Origin: Chinchilla lanigera
Lineage: Eukaryota; Chordata; Mammalia; Rodentia; Chinchillidae
Direction of reading: 5' to 3'
Length of the DNA stretch: 64,000 nucleotides
Assembly: GCF_000276665.1 (NCBI RefSeq)
Contig: NW_004955483.1
Coordinates: 8,523,824 to 8,587,823, forward strand
Shown: positions 34,481-45,225 of the stretch, one piece after another
Layout of the letters: every line of letters starts with the position of its first letter
Numbering within the stretch: the stretch's first letter is position 1
Translations under genes and position numbers: made by a program
Notes under the pieces: model-generated
The model's input: the letters and a program-made list of their open reading frames with translations, nothing else
The model's database searches: none
What the model was told of the DNA's origin: nothing

Positions 34481-37400
34481 TCACTGTGAAAGTATATTTA
34501 TAACCACTTTCTAGGACTTGGAGCCATATTTTCTCATGTTAAATAATTACAAAGGCTTTATTTGTATCTCACTTTTTATGATTTATAGTTTGCCTGATCT
34601 GTGCTTTATTTGCTGTCAGGTTGGTAAAATATGAAGTTTCAAATTATAGCCCTGTCCCTCTGGGAAAAGAAAATCCAATTTAATGACTTTCCAAGAGGAA
34701 TCCTGTGCACATTTAACTATCGGATATTCAGCCAAAGAAAATAATGGGACTCCTGTCATTTGAGTCATTTCAATCCCATGTGTGTGATGTGCTGGTCATT
34801 ATTGTGTATAGACGTCTATCTGCACAGAGACGGGGAATCCCGGAGTCGTGCACTGCAGTTTCTGTTGTTCAGTCTGTACAACTACCGGCTTCAGAGGACA
34901 GATACTGGGCACTGACAACAATCTCACTGCCTCAAGGAAGCACTGTTTTTCACAATTTACATGGAAACTCTGCATAGGACAGAATCCCTCTAATTGGCAC
35001 ATTTTCCAACAGCTTTTAAATATCAGGCCAGCTGGATCTCTGCAGCCCATGTGAATTTAATCAGCTCACTCTTCCCAGAGCCTATATACTATAATCACTG
35101 AATGCTTGAGCTACATCTGTCACCCAAATCTGGTTGTGATCATTTCTCATCGTTAGAGCTACACATCTAGAAATGAACCACTCCATGGACCCTCGAAGAG
35201 GCTCATTTTGTAAAAGGGTGCTAAGAGAAATCATATCTTTGAAATGAAATGCCTTACAAACACCATAAGGCTTGTTCTTCCTCTAATTTCCCTTTTCCCA
35301 AATTCCCATAAGAAATGTTCTTTCAAGGCTAAACCTACGTAGTAGATCTAAGACTTAGATTGCACCCATTCTACCCTTAACTGATATCTCAGTTCTTCCA
35401 AATACACACAATATCAAGGCTTTTTTCAAAATATAACAGTAGGATAGTAAATAAAAATGTCGCTTTGCTTTATTCCCTTCCCTGTGGCACAGGAATCCAT
35501 TAACTCAGCTTTTGTCCCTTAAAGCAAACAAAGGTGATTAGGAACCTGAGCCTGTCTTATTATCAAACTTGGCATCAAATAAAGTATGACGAAGACCACA
35601 ATATGTCAAAAGCAGAGGCACATTAATTCTAAGGATCCCTGAAGCTCTGAGAATCTCATCGAAGAGATGCAGAATATGCACAGTAACAATGGATTGTTTC
35701 CATAAGAACACATGAACAAGCTACATGTAGCATTTATCATCAAGGCAGTCTTTGCAGAGACATCTACCTCGTTGCTGAGGAAGTTCAAGGCCATGAAGAG
35801 ATATTCAAGAGGCAGTTAATATGTTACTTAAAAACAGAGTGGTAGTGGTGGGAGATGGCAGGATGTAAGGCGGGGGAATGGTAACATTGAAGACAAGCGC
35901 AAAACACAGGAGTATATGAATCGTGTCAAATAACATCAGCCAGACTCTATTTTTCCAAAGTATGGTCCACTACAAATGAAACAATACTAGATGCAGAAGC
36001 GCTAAATGCTCTGGCTGCTATAGCACAGGCATTCAGTTACTGCTTGGTTTGAAAAAAAAGCTCTAAGAAATAAATTACTGGAGTTGAGGAAATTAAAGAG
36101 GGCTGGAGAATGTAAAATGAACGGGGCCTTACAAAGATCTAAGGCAACTACTTGCAAGCAAATTTATCTTGTAAGTGATTCCAGATATGGAAACACTAGT
36201 TTTCATAGCAGCTAATCCACCAAAACCTGACAAGAACATTTTTTTTTTCTTGTTTAGTTTATGAAAAGGAATCATCATCAGAGAAGAAGTACATTCTCTA
36301 GGTGGTTGCTGCTAGAAAGCTAAATATTAAACTGCCCTAGGGGAAGGGATGTGGAGAATAAAAGGAAAAGAACATAATGTTTTCTTCTCTCTCAGCTGGT
36401 TTGAGAAATGCTTATTCTTTCCAATAAACAGACATCAAGATTCTCTTGTAGGTCAGGAGAGGAGCTAGAAAATGTAAAATACTGAATTTGGTCTTTATTT
36501 TTCTGGCAATGTTGACTTGCTAATGCTCAAATAAATGTGTTAAAGTCTCTGGGAGGTGCTGTGCATTTCAATTAGTTGGATGTATAGCAGTTTGTCTCCT
36601 CTGAATGACAATTATACAAAATTTATTCCAGATTACTTGTAATTTTACTACTAAGAGAAGTGTCTGCATTATCAATTAAGAGCTAAATAGATAAGTTAAA
36701 AGTACGGCACAGTGAAGCTTAACTCGAACGCTCACTAGTTGGGGCACATAAACACTAATATCAAATGATGGTTCTGTCATGTGACCCATCCCCAGCACAC
36801 ACAAATATAGAACATGACCATAAAAAGTAACGGACCATGCCCTCTGCGAAGTAATTTATGGCGGCGGATCCAGACTGGAATGCCAGCTGGAATTACCTTC
36901 TCTTTGCCTGCGTTTTTCACATATACAGCTTTGTACAAAGGATAGAAGCTGCATTCTGCAAAGGAGACTTTAGTTAAGGCTGTTGGAATGATTAACAAGT
37001 GGCAAGTCGGAACAAAAGGCCAAAACAGGCTCTCCTGGAGCATTTCGAGAGATGTGCTGAATGACTCACGCACTTCTTTTTAAACTGCTTTTTTTGATTC
37101 AGGTTGTAAGAGAAAATCTTGTAAGCCTTCCAGTTTTTGAGATTGGATTTATGGTAGCTAGCAAGCAACCATTTAGCTTCACAGTGGAGCGTGATAAATA
37201 GTTGGTAATTATTTTATTAAAAATACAAAGCGGTCCCAACATATAAGTAAACAGACAATGAACATTTCCTAGTTAAACAAATCCATACTTTTCTCCTTCC
37301 TGTAGCATTTATCATCAAGGCAGTCTGGAATCCTAACAAACTTAGTATGAAATAGTTGATAAAACAATGGATATTATCTTTCTTTATTAACCTTTGCCCC

Positions 37401-39530
37401 TCAGATAATCGTCCAAATCCCCAGGGTGTGATAACTACCTCACTTCCTTTGGGCAACCATTCGTTATCTAATTCATGTCTTACACACAAAGAGAGATGAG
37501 CTAATGTGCTTTATCAGATTAAAAAAAAAAAAAATAAAGGTCACCATGAGTGACAGTCCAGTGGGACAGGATCTTAGCAAATCCTTTCTGCCTCCACAGT
37601 CCTGAGTTTGTAAATACCTATAAAGCTACCAACCCATAGTCACAGATCACAGGCTCAATGCAGCTTTATGTTGCTAAAGCAAACAGTCTGGGTAGAAGAA
37701 TGACAGAATTACTCTCCTTTCTGATTACCCTCCTCTCGGGATCCTGATCAATGAATGATTAGCTTTCCTGTTGGGATTCAGTTCTGACTGGGGAGTTTCA
37801 GGCTGTCAACTCCAGCAGACCCTGAAGATATCGCAAAAAACATGGTCTCTCCATCCTTCTCTGGGGTTTTAGTCTATGTTAAGCAGCATTTACATCCAGC
37901 ATGGGCAGCAGGCTTCGCATGTTAGCCAGGGTGTAATTACTGAGGTAATTTTCTTGCCATGCGTGGAAAATCTCATATAAAAAGCAAATGATTCCTTCTG
38001 CCTCACATCTCCACCTAAAACATGAACTGCTACGCAGACAGCTGCTGGTTATGAAAAAGCAATCCTTCATGTACCAGCAAGCAACAGTTTTTACTTGCTC
38101 TGTATAGATTACATTTGGCGGGTATTTTATTGAGCTTATGCCTACATGCTTCTCTAGAAATTAAAAGTATATATTGCCTTTGGGTGCCTTTGAGTTGGTA
38201 ATGAAGACAACCAGCTCATTTAGCAATACCAGTAAGAGCAGAAACTTATGCATATTTATGAAATGAGGATATCAAGTTAATTTGGAAAAGAACATAAAGC
38301 GAGCCATTGGTTAGATTTAAAGGTGCTATTCCTGCCCTAAACTGTCCACACAGACCACTGGGAAATACCACTAATAAATAAAAACGTAACTGAGCATGAT
38401 ACAGAGAAGAAAACACCTTTTATATTTTTCTGGTAGCTTTTTTTTGTTTTGTTTTCAGGAAAAATGTAGAAATTATATATTTAAAAGTTCATTAAAATGG
38501 ATTTAAAATTTTCATTTTATGTTTTAAAATCCATTAAAATATTTGCTCTGCACATGTAATTAACAGTAGTTACTCAACAGACAATTTTGCCTCTGAGTTA
38601 AGAAAAAAAACCCCAACTTGATAGCAATATTTCAAAGCAGGCATTTCATTTTTACATTAGGGTCCAAATTACTTTATGGCATTATGTTCTCTGTCACATG
38701 GTCCCTAACAACAGAACTTAGCAGCACTAATTGTGGCTAAATCTTCCAAGAAGACTCAGCAACCCTGATTGAGTAATGATGTGACATTTTCTGGGCATGA
38801 ACTTTAGAAGCACTTGGGAGTTTGGCTTCATTCATTCGTTTGCTTTGCCCTTACAATTTCCAGAGCTGCCACTAGCACCAAGTAATTTACCCAAGCACGT
38901 CCTGAGATCAAAGTCACGTGAGTGTTTTAAAATACTGGACAATAACTTGACACTTACGGTAAAACATTACATAGGCAAAAGGATGAATTTACTTTAATTA
39001 AAGGAAACTTTAAGCTAGTTGTACAAATGTATCAGTATCTTTCTTTTTATACCCAAATGCAACAAGAACATTCCCTTGTTAGATCCGAGTCTTTCTTGTC
39101 TTTATCCAAATGGTTAAAGAGAAATAGGGTACTAACTTGAAAAACTTATACAAATTTTTAGAAAGACAATATCCTTCCAACCTAGAGACCTCACTGTAGC
39201 CAAACCAAGTGACTCACTCAGTAGACTGGTTAGACACTCACCCAGTTTGTGAAATCTTCCAGGCATGCAAGTGGATTAATTTTCCCAGCCTCTCTTGCAG
39301 CTAAGAATAGCCATGAGATTGAATAAAGATGGAGGTGACATGCTATTTCTAATCTTGCTTACTTCTTGGAAATGACCCAGAGTTCTTTTCCCTAAGATAA
39401 TGGCTGAGGACCTAGTGGCACTAGTGACCCCAAGATGGAAGGTTTCTGCTCCCTAAATGTCCACAGAAGACTGTCAATGAGAAAGCGAGATTTGGGAACT
39501 TCTTGCTGAAACAGCTGGACTACAATGGGT
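34481..39530. other. Repeat-poor intronic interval (~5 kb)
   Basis: I see no SINE, LTR or L1 signature in about 5 kb, unlike the rest of the intron. It holds an exact 26-bp repeat (35726-35751 and 37301-37326). No coding exon is apparent. Scarcity of insertions can mean regulatory constraint, but this is only inference. Confidence 0.5.
35726..37326 (+). repeat. Exact 26-bp direct repeat pair (35726-35751, 37301-37326)
   Basis: Both copies begin tgtagcatttatcatcaagg and continue identically to the T of CAGTCT. Flanking sequence is unrelated. The coordinates given span both copies; the sequence between them is not part of the repeat. Confidence 0.9.
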
Positions 39531-39539
39531 AACACTGAC

Positions 39540-39680
39540 CTCTTTTCTCAATACCTGACCCTCGCATGCCTTTTCTCACTTAATTCTTGCAATAACACCA
39601 TGACATAGGAACTATTATCTGTAAAGATAAGAAAACGTGGGCTTAGGAACTTTAATTGCCTTACCCCAAGTGGGCCACTT
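39540..39680 (-). repeat. MIR SINE fragment
   Basis: 'acttaattcttgcaataaca', 'ccatgacataggaactatta' and 'tctgtaaagataagaaaacg' are antisense MIR blocks. Confidence 0.7.
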
Positions 39681-40635
39681 GACAAATTGTTTTGTTTAGA
39701 ATGGCTCAGTGGAAATGTCCTATGGATTCTGTCAGGTTAATTCTGAAAACAGGCTAATGTCAATAATGAATCAGGAATGCGCCCATGCCTAGATCCTAGG
39801 CCATGTCATAGGTAGCACTGCCTATCATTTTTCTGTGTTTGTGGACTAGAAGCAACACACTCCTCCATAACCTTATTTTATAAAAGTAAATGAATAGTTG
39901 AGTGTTCCAGTGTGGAGGCTTCTGAGAAAATTTCCAAGTAAGAATCTTTCCATCAACTAGAAGAAGACAGCCTTCATAAATTGTCACTTAAATTCCTAGA
40001 CAACCATATGGTAAGGACTGGGCCATTCCTTTGCCCAAGGATAATTTTATAAATTACAAGGGAGAAAAAGAAAAGCACGAGATGTTCTGCAGATATTTTG
40101 TAATATGTCTTATGTCACAAGTATTGTAATATATCAACAAGAGAGATGCTTTTCCATTAGCAAGTCATGAAACTGATTCACTGGGGTCACATCCTGCCTT
40201 AAAAAAACCAAAACCAAAACTGAAAAACAAAACAAAACAAAATGAAACCACAACAACAAAAAATCCAGAAGAACAGAGCAATAGGATGAACTAGAAGAAA
40301 AATATTAGAGTGCTGTATATATAATAAGAATAACTTATTATGTGAAATAGGATAGTGGAAGAAAATACATTTTTTTCCCTGTGGGCATGGCTGAACAACT
40401 TGAAAGCATTTGAATTAGAGAATGTGAAAGACCTGCTGCTCATTGCCAAAATGAGAAAAGAAATTTGAAATTGGATGTTTCCATTGTCAGTCAGAGGTGT
40501 AGGTAATCCTCTTATCTTGCTTCTCCTAGGATAAATGAAGGCGTGTAGGTGAGGAATTGGGGCATCTGTAGCCCATAGCTTTATTGCAAAGTTGCTTTAG
40601 AATCCAGTATGAATAGAGTCAAGGCAATCCATATC
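39681..40635. other. Intronic sequence, nothing recognised
   Basis: Contains an A/C-rich simple stretch at about 40200-40262. No exon or repeat family identified. Confidence 0.45.
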
Positions 40636-40639
40636 AGCT

Positions 40640-40800
40640 TTCTGTTCCTTCATTACAAATTACCATAAACTTAGTGACTTAAAAAATACCCATTTATCAC
40701 CTCCATTTCTGTAGGTCAGAAATCTGAGCAAAGGTAGAGCAAGGCTCTCTGTTCAGGGTCTCATGTGACTGAAAGGGACCACAGTTGACCACTAATGTTG
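40640..40800 (-). mobile_element. LTR-like fragment (MaLR/ERVL type, uncertain)
   Basis: 'cattacaaattaccataaac', 'ttagtgacttaaaaaatacc' and 'tctgtaggtcagaaatctga' resemble the antisense end of ancient LTRs with the ACAAATTACCACAAACTTAGTGGC motif. Strand and family are inferred. Confidence 0.5.
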
Positions 40801-40924
40801 ATTTAGCTTTGCTTGTATAACTGGTCACCTTCAATAGCAGGATCCATCCCCCAAAATGTCCTTTTATCCCCAAATGCCTTCCCTAACCCAGGCTAAAGTC
40901 TTATTAAAATTAATTTCTTTTGTG

Positions 40925-41012
40925 CTGGGGATGTGGCTCTGTGGTTGAACACTTGCCTAGCATGTGCCAGGCCTTGGGTTTGATCTCCAGTAAAAAATTA
41001 AAAAAAAAAATC
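40925..41012 (+). repeat. Old ID SINE
   Basis: 'gctggggatgtggctctgtg', 'gttgaacacttgcctagcat' and 'gggtttgatctccagtaaaa' with an A tail: a diverged sense ID. Confidence 0.85.
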
Positions 41013-41274
41013 ATTCTATACCTTTTCTCAATAGCCCCCTTACAACTCTAAGTAAGTAATTATATGAACAATTCTTTAATAACTCCTCCACGAGAAAGCA
41101 AGCCAACTTACAAGAGGCACACAATCTGAGCAAGAAATAAACATCTGCTGTTCTAATTCAATGGGACTTTGGAGATGTTTGTTACTGCAGCATAACACAG
41201 TCTATTCCAACACACAAATGTTAGGAGAAAAGAACATGTGTTGGATGTTGGCTGGGTATCTTGTGCTTGTGGGG

Positions 41275-41420
41275 ATTTCAGGTGCTGCTCAGAGTGTAGT
41301 GACAGAGCAGGCGATGCAGCGTCACCTGGAAAATGGTTAGAGCTACTGAACCAGATTCTGCACTTTAACAAGATCTCCAGGTGAGTCAGACAGTTAAATT
41401 TGAGAAGCAGTGGTCTAGAT
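41275..41420 (+). repeat. MER5A-like hAT relic (first of a pair)
   Basis: 'tgcagcgtcacctggaaaat', 'actgaaccagattctgcact', 'ttaacaagatctccaggtga' and 'atttgagaagcagtgg' follow the MER5A order. Confidence 0.75.
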
Positions 41421-41489
41421 GCAGCTGAAAGTGGAATTCCAAAGACGCTGAGGCTTGTGGTATAACAGGGACAGCAATCCACACACAGC

Positions 41490-41680
41490 AGGTTCTCTAA
41501 GTGAGGCCCCCGGGCCAGTAGTAGCGCTGACACTCAGGGACTCCTTGGGGCTGCAGGTTCCTGGGGCTCAACCAAGAACCTACTGAATGTCAAACTCTGT
41601 TAATGCGGCCCAGTGTTCTGTGACTTAACACTCTTGCAGGGGATTCTCATGCACACCAAAGCTCAAAAACTACTGCTGGA
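41490..41680 (+). repeat. MER5A-like hAT relic (second of a pair)
   Basis: 'ggttctctaagtgaggcccc', 'acctactgaatgtcaaactc', 'gattctcatgcacaccaaag' and 'ctcaaaaactactg' match MER5A. Same orientation as the copy at 41275-41420. Confidence 0.75.
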
Positions 41681-41808
41681 TGCTAATGGGAGTTAAGATG
41701 AGAGTAGTTAATTCTCTTCCTCTTGGACAAATGAAGAAACAAAGACATGGACAGATATGATATTGCTCTCCTGGAAAAGACCATCTGCTTTAGGATGATA
41801 TTATTTAT

Positions 41809-41913
41809 TGTTTGTTTTCTTTGTTGTTTGTTTTTCTCCGGTACCGGGAACCGAACACATGACCTTGCGCTTGCCAGGCAGGCGCTTTGCCGCTGAGCTA
41901 AATCACCAGCCCC
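41809..41913 (-). repeat. Young ID SINE, minus strand
   Basis: A TTTG-rich tail, then the reverse complement of the ID body (CCGGTACCGGGAACCGAACA ... CTAAATCACCAGCCCC). Perfect 17-bp duplication, aggatgatattatttat, at 41792-41808 and 41914-41930. Three-A variant. Confidence 0.96.
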
Positions 41914-41930
41914 AGGATGATATTATTTAT

Positions 41931-42710
41931 GATGTGCCTTCCAGATGCACCCTAGGAAGAACGAGAGCTGGCCATGCAGTGTTCTCACCACTGAGGTACA
42001 ATTTCTGCTTTCCTATTGGGTGGCAGTTCCAGGACAGTGCTCTGGGTAAAGAGGAAAGGGAAATAGATGGAGGGCCAGAAAGGAAGTTGGCACCAAAAAG
42101 CTTCTTTTCATTCTGCCTACCTGGTCTTGCAGGACCATTTTACACTGGAAACACTGTGGTCCGTGTTCTAGGGGACACGTCCAGTGCATACCTCCCTTCA
42201 AAACATCTCTCCCCTTTATCATGAGTGCAGTAGTGCAAGAAGGGGAATCCGCACAGCCACATGCTAAGCCACACTAGTAGCCTTGACAGTGGTTTGTTTT
42301 GGGGTGCCACGGTCCCAATCATCTCCTTTGGCGGCAGTTCAAGTTGTCACCCAATCATTGGTGAGTAATTTTAGGCGCAAGGCTTGAAGCGCCCAGAGGA
42401 AGCCTCTCCTTCTGAGGGTAGAGATCTGAACCCTGATTGAAGCCCTCACTGGAGCACCAGTCCTTCCTCCACTTGAGACTCAACTGAAAACACTCCTCCT
42501 CCTCCCACTTCCATCAGAGTAGGCAGCTAAGCCTGAACCTAGGAAGCATCCCACATTTGTCTTTTTTGCAAAGCAGGGAGTGAGAAGGCCAAAGAGGAAA
42601 GTGCATCTACGGAGTGGTGTGGGACCTTTGCATCCCTACAGAAGCACTGCTGACTCCTCTTTTCACAGGTCAAGTGACAGACACACCCACCTCGGGCGGG
42701 GTAGGGGTGG
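41931..42710. other. Intronic sequence, nothing recognised
   Basis: No exon or repeat signature identified. Confidence 0.45.
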
Positions 42711-42714
42711 ACAG

Positions 42715-42870
42715 TCCCGGTTACAAGTTAGAATCACCCACGGAGCCTGTAGAACTCTCAGAGCCAAGCCACTCCCAGTGAAGTTAGAACCCCTTGGGGG
42801 TGGGATCCAAGCACTAGCACTTAAAAAGAGAAATCTCAGATGATTCCACTGGGAAAACACAGCTGGGCTG
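42715..42870 (+). repeat. MER5-like hAT relic
   Basis: 'caagttagaatcacccacgg', 'agcctgtagaactctcagag', 'agaaccccttgggggtggga' and 'tctcagatgattccactggg' follow the MER5 order. Confidence 0.7.
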
Positions 42871-43055
42871 TTCCGGGGAGGGTCTTGGGTTTCAGGTGCT
42901 GCCCCTTAATGGAGCCAAGTACCATCCTTTGATGGTCAAAATGTTGGATTTCCAGAATTTTCAGGTCAACTGTTTCAGTTTCAGGAGTTTCTTTAGAATT
43001 CAAAACTATTTGAATTCTATTACATCTAAGCTATTGTGCCATAATAGATACTCAA

Positions 43056-43205
43056 CTTCTTTCCCTCCTTCCTTTCCTCTTCCCTTCTCCCTCCCTCCTC
43101 CTTTCTCTTCTCCTTCCCCTTCTCCCTTCTCTCCTCCTTCCCCTTCTCCCCTCCTTCCCCTTCTCCCTCTCCCCCTCTTCTCTCCTCTCCCCTTTCTCTC
43201 CCTCC
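43056..43205 (+). repeat. 150-bp uninterrupted polypyrimidine tract
   Basis: Every base from 43056 to 43205 is C or T, with CCTTCCCCTTCTC-like sub-repeats. It abuts the antisense ID at 43210-43295 on the side of the ID's tail, so it probably grew from the A-rich tail (GGGAAGGAG-type on the minus strand). Confidence 0.95.
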
Positions 43206-43209
43206 GTTC

Positions 43210-43295
43210 TTTTGTTTTCAGCACTGGTGGTCAAACTCAGGGACTTGCCCATGCTAGGCAAGAGCACTCTACCCCTCACTATATCCCAAGCCCTC
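43210..43295 (-). repeat. Old ID SINE
   Basis: 'cagcactggtggtcaaactc', 'agggacttgcccatgctagg' and 'caagagcactctacccctca': degenerate antisense ID. Confidence 0.82.
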
Positions 43296-43845
43296 AATTT
43301 ATGTAATATATCTAATTGTTACTGAACTTCAGACACAAACGAGCAATTTTAATGTATGTAACAAGGTGTACCGGTAGTAGCTCTACTTTTTCAGTGAGTA
43401 ATTTCATTCACTACACAACAAGCAGGGTCACAACGTTGTTACTATGAACACTGGGTAAAGGGAGTGCAGTTATTTGCACAAGACAAGGTCAGCAGTTTGG
43501 GTTTGTGGGGGGAGGCCTGTCTTAGAGAATGAGAACTGTATAAATACGGCGGCTGGAAATGGACAGGACCCCTGCAGCCCATCACTTTGCTTCTAACATT
43601 TGCTCTTATTATTTTCATTCTTTTGTACATTATAATTTACTCTGGGCCTTACATGACACTGTCACGATAAAGGTTGTTAAAATTATTATATTGATAATAC
43701 GGTTGCAGTAAACATCAAATCCTCTTATAAAATCCCTAAATATCTTTAATCTAAAAAAAAGTTAATCCATATTCTTGGTGGCAGAGAAAAAAGAGCTGGG
43801 ATATGCTTAAGAACTTACACATTCATAAAGATTCTCCTCAACTTT
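43296..43845. other. Intronic sequence, nothing recognised
   Basis: No exon or repeat signature identified. Confidence 0.45.
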
Positions 43846-43849
43846 GGTG

Positions 43850-43983
43850 CTTTTGCTTTTATAATAAGCTCCTAAGTGATGCCCACGCTGCTGATTTTCA
43901 TTCTCAAAACATCCAAATTGGAGAGAATCTCTGAATGAAAATGAGGATCAGCATCACTTAGGAGCTTATTAAAAAGCAAATTC
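43850..43983. repeat. Foldback of MER5-like arms
   Basis: The 20-mer aataagctcctaagtgatgc (43863-43882) is exactly the reverse complement of 43951-43970. Similarity continues outward (gctttt / aaaagc) and inward (attttcattc / gaatgaaaat), giving a ~134-bp imperfect hairpin. The right arm runs on into MER5A-like text. Confidence 0.88.
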
Positions 43984-44060
43984 TTGGGCCATATTCCAGG
44001 CACAGTGAGTCAGACACTGCAGAGGAACTCCTGAGATGATCCGGAAACACAAGAGAAACT
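43984..44060 (+). repeat. MER5A-like hAT relic
   Basis: 'gcaaattcttgggccatatt', 'ccaggcacagtgagtcagac' and 'gaggaactcctgagatg' are the MER5A centre. It continues from the right arm of the foldback. Confidence 0.7.
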
Positions 44061-44536
44061 CCAGTTCTGCCCGTCCATGCTACTTACGACATCAAGCGAA
44101 CCAAAATCAAACCCATACCAGAAGATTATAGGTGATCATAAACTTGAACACTCTTCGATAACAAAGCAGTGTAAGATCAGAACCGAAAATTAGTAGAAAA
44201 CATTTCTTTGATTATAAAAAAGCTGTGAGACTAGTAAATGAACTGACCTTTCAAACTGGTGATATCCACTGTTACAGTATCAGTTTGGCTATGATGTCTA
44301 TATATCAGTAGTATTGCTTTTTTGCAGTTGTCATCTATATTTTTTAAAAGTTGCTGACTAAGGTTATGAAGATACAAAAATGTTTCATACCACGATCCAG
44401 ATTAAACACAGAACCTACATGTGCTATGCGTCTAACTCTTGGATGTTTCTCACAGGAAGCGGCTCTGCTGGTTCCTTGTTCTCTATCTTGCTCTGCCCAC
44501 CCCTGAACAGCTCTGTCTGTCATGACCCACTCTTAC

Positions 44537-44614
44537 CTCTTGGGGCTGCTGGTACTGAGAGGCCATGAGGAGGAAAGCCCGCTGAGCTTGGAAAGCTCCA
44601 TGTACCATTTCTGC
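44537..44614 (-). CDS. CAP2: CAP2 coding exon, start of the visible helical folded domain
   Basis: The minus-strand exon is 78 bases (26 codons, phase 0 at both ends), between acceptor tttcttcacag and donor gtaaga. It encodes AEMVHGAFQAQRAFLLMASQ then YQQPQE. AEMVH is shared by cyclase-associated proteins. FQAQRAFLLMASQYQQP fits CAP2 as I remember it, against CAP1's LKLERALLVTASQCQQP. The next exon (4433-4576) begins NEVAALL in the same phase, completing a natural CAP2 reading. The preceding coding exon (expected to end near ETH) was not found up to 64000. An antisense L1 fragment begins only about 40 bases upstream of the acceptor in transcript terms. Confidence 0.96.
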
Positions 44615-44654
44615 CTGTGAAGAAAGAGGAAGACAGCAGTTTCAATGCCTGGGT

Positions 44655-45225
44655 TCCTAAACCAGCAATTACCATATGACCCGGCAATACCACCCTACCA
44701 GTATACCCAAGAAAGATATAAACATATGTTCACCTCAAAACTTGTAAAGGAATATTCAGAGGAGCACTGTTCATATTAGCCAAAATATAGAAACCATTCT
44801 AATATCTATAAATGGGTAATGGATAAAGAAAATGTGACACGTCCACACAATGATGTATTATTCAGCATTAGAAAGAAAGTACTGTCACATGCTACAACAT
44901 AGGTGAGCTTTGAAAACATTATGCTGAGTGATGGAAACCAGTCACAAAAGAGCACATTGGTGTGACCCCACTGATATGAAATGCCCAGAATAAGCAAATC
45001 TATAGAGACAAAGCAGATTAGCAGCTGCCAGGGGCTGGCACAAGGGAGAAATGGGGAGTGAACTGTGGATGGGGATGGGATTCTTTGGAGACTGATGAGA
45101 ATGTTCTGGAATTAGTGGTGATGCTTTGACAACTTGGGGAATATACTAAAAATCATGGAATTGTACCCTTTAAAAAGATGAGTATTAGGATATGAGAATT
45201 ATATCACAACAAAGCTATTTAAAAG
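44655..45225 (+). mobile_element. L1 LINE 3' fragment (ancient L1M type)
   Basis: 'ccagcaattaccatatgacc', 'attcagaggagcactgttca', 'atgtattattcagcattaga', 'gattagcagctgccaggggc' and 'aaatcatggaattgtaccct' are ORF2-end and 3' UTR phrases of old L1s. It is antisense to CAP2. Confidence 0.9.

Larger units (their letters stand above)
4577..44536 (-). other. CAP2: Large CAP2 intron (~40 kb)
   Basis: Runs in transcript sense from donor gtaaga (44531-44536) to acceptor tttgcttacag (4577-4587). The reading frame across it is phase 0. Most of its length is dispersed repeats, annotated separately, plus single-copy-looking stretches. I could not find any further exon of CAP2 or another gene inside it. 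Confidence 0.9.

Noticed and set aside
43052..43297. Arg/Glu/Gly-rich minus-strand open frame
   Set aside because: It is the translation of the polypurine strand of a simple repeat plus an old ID.
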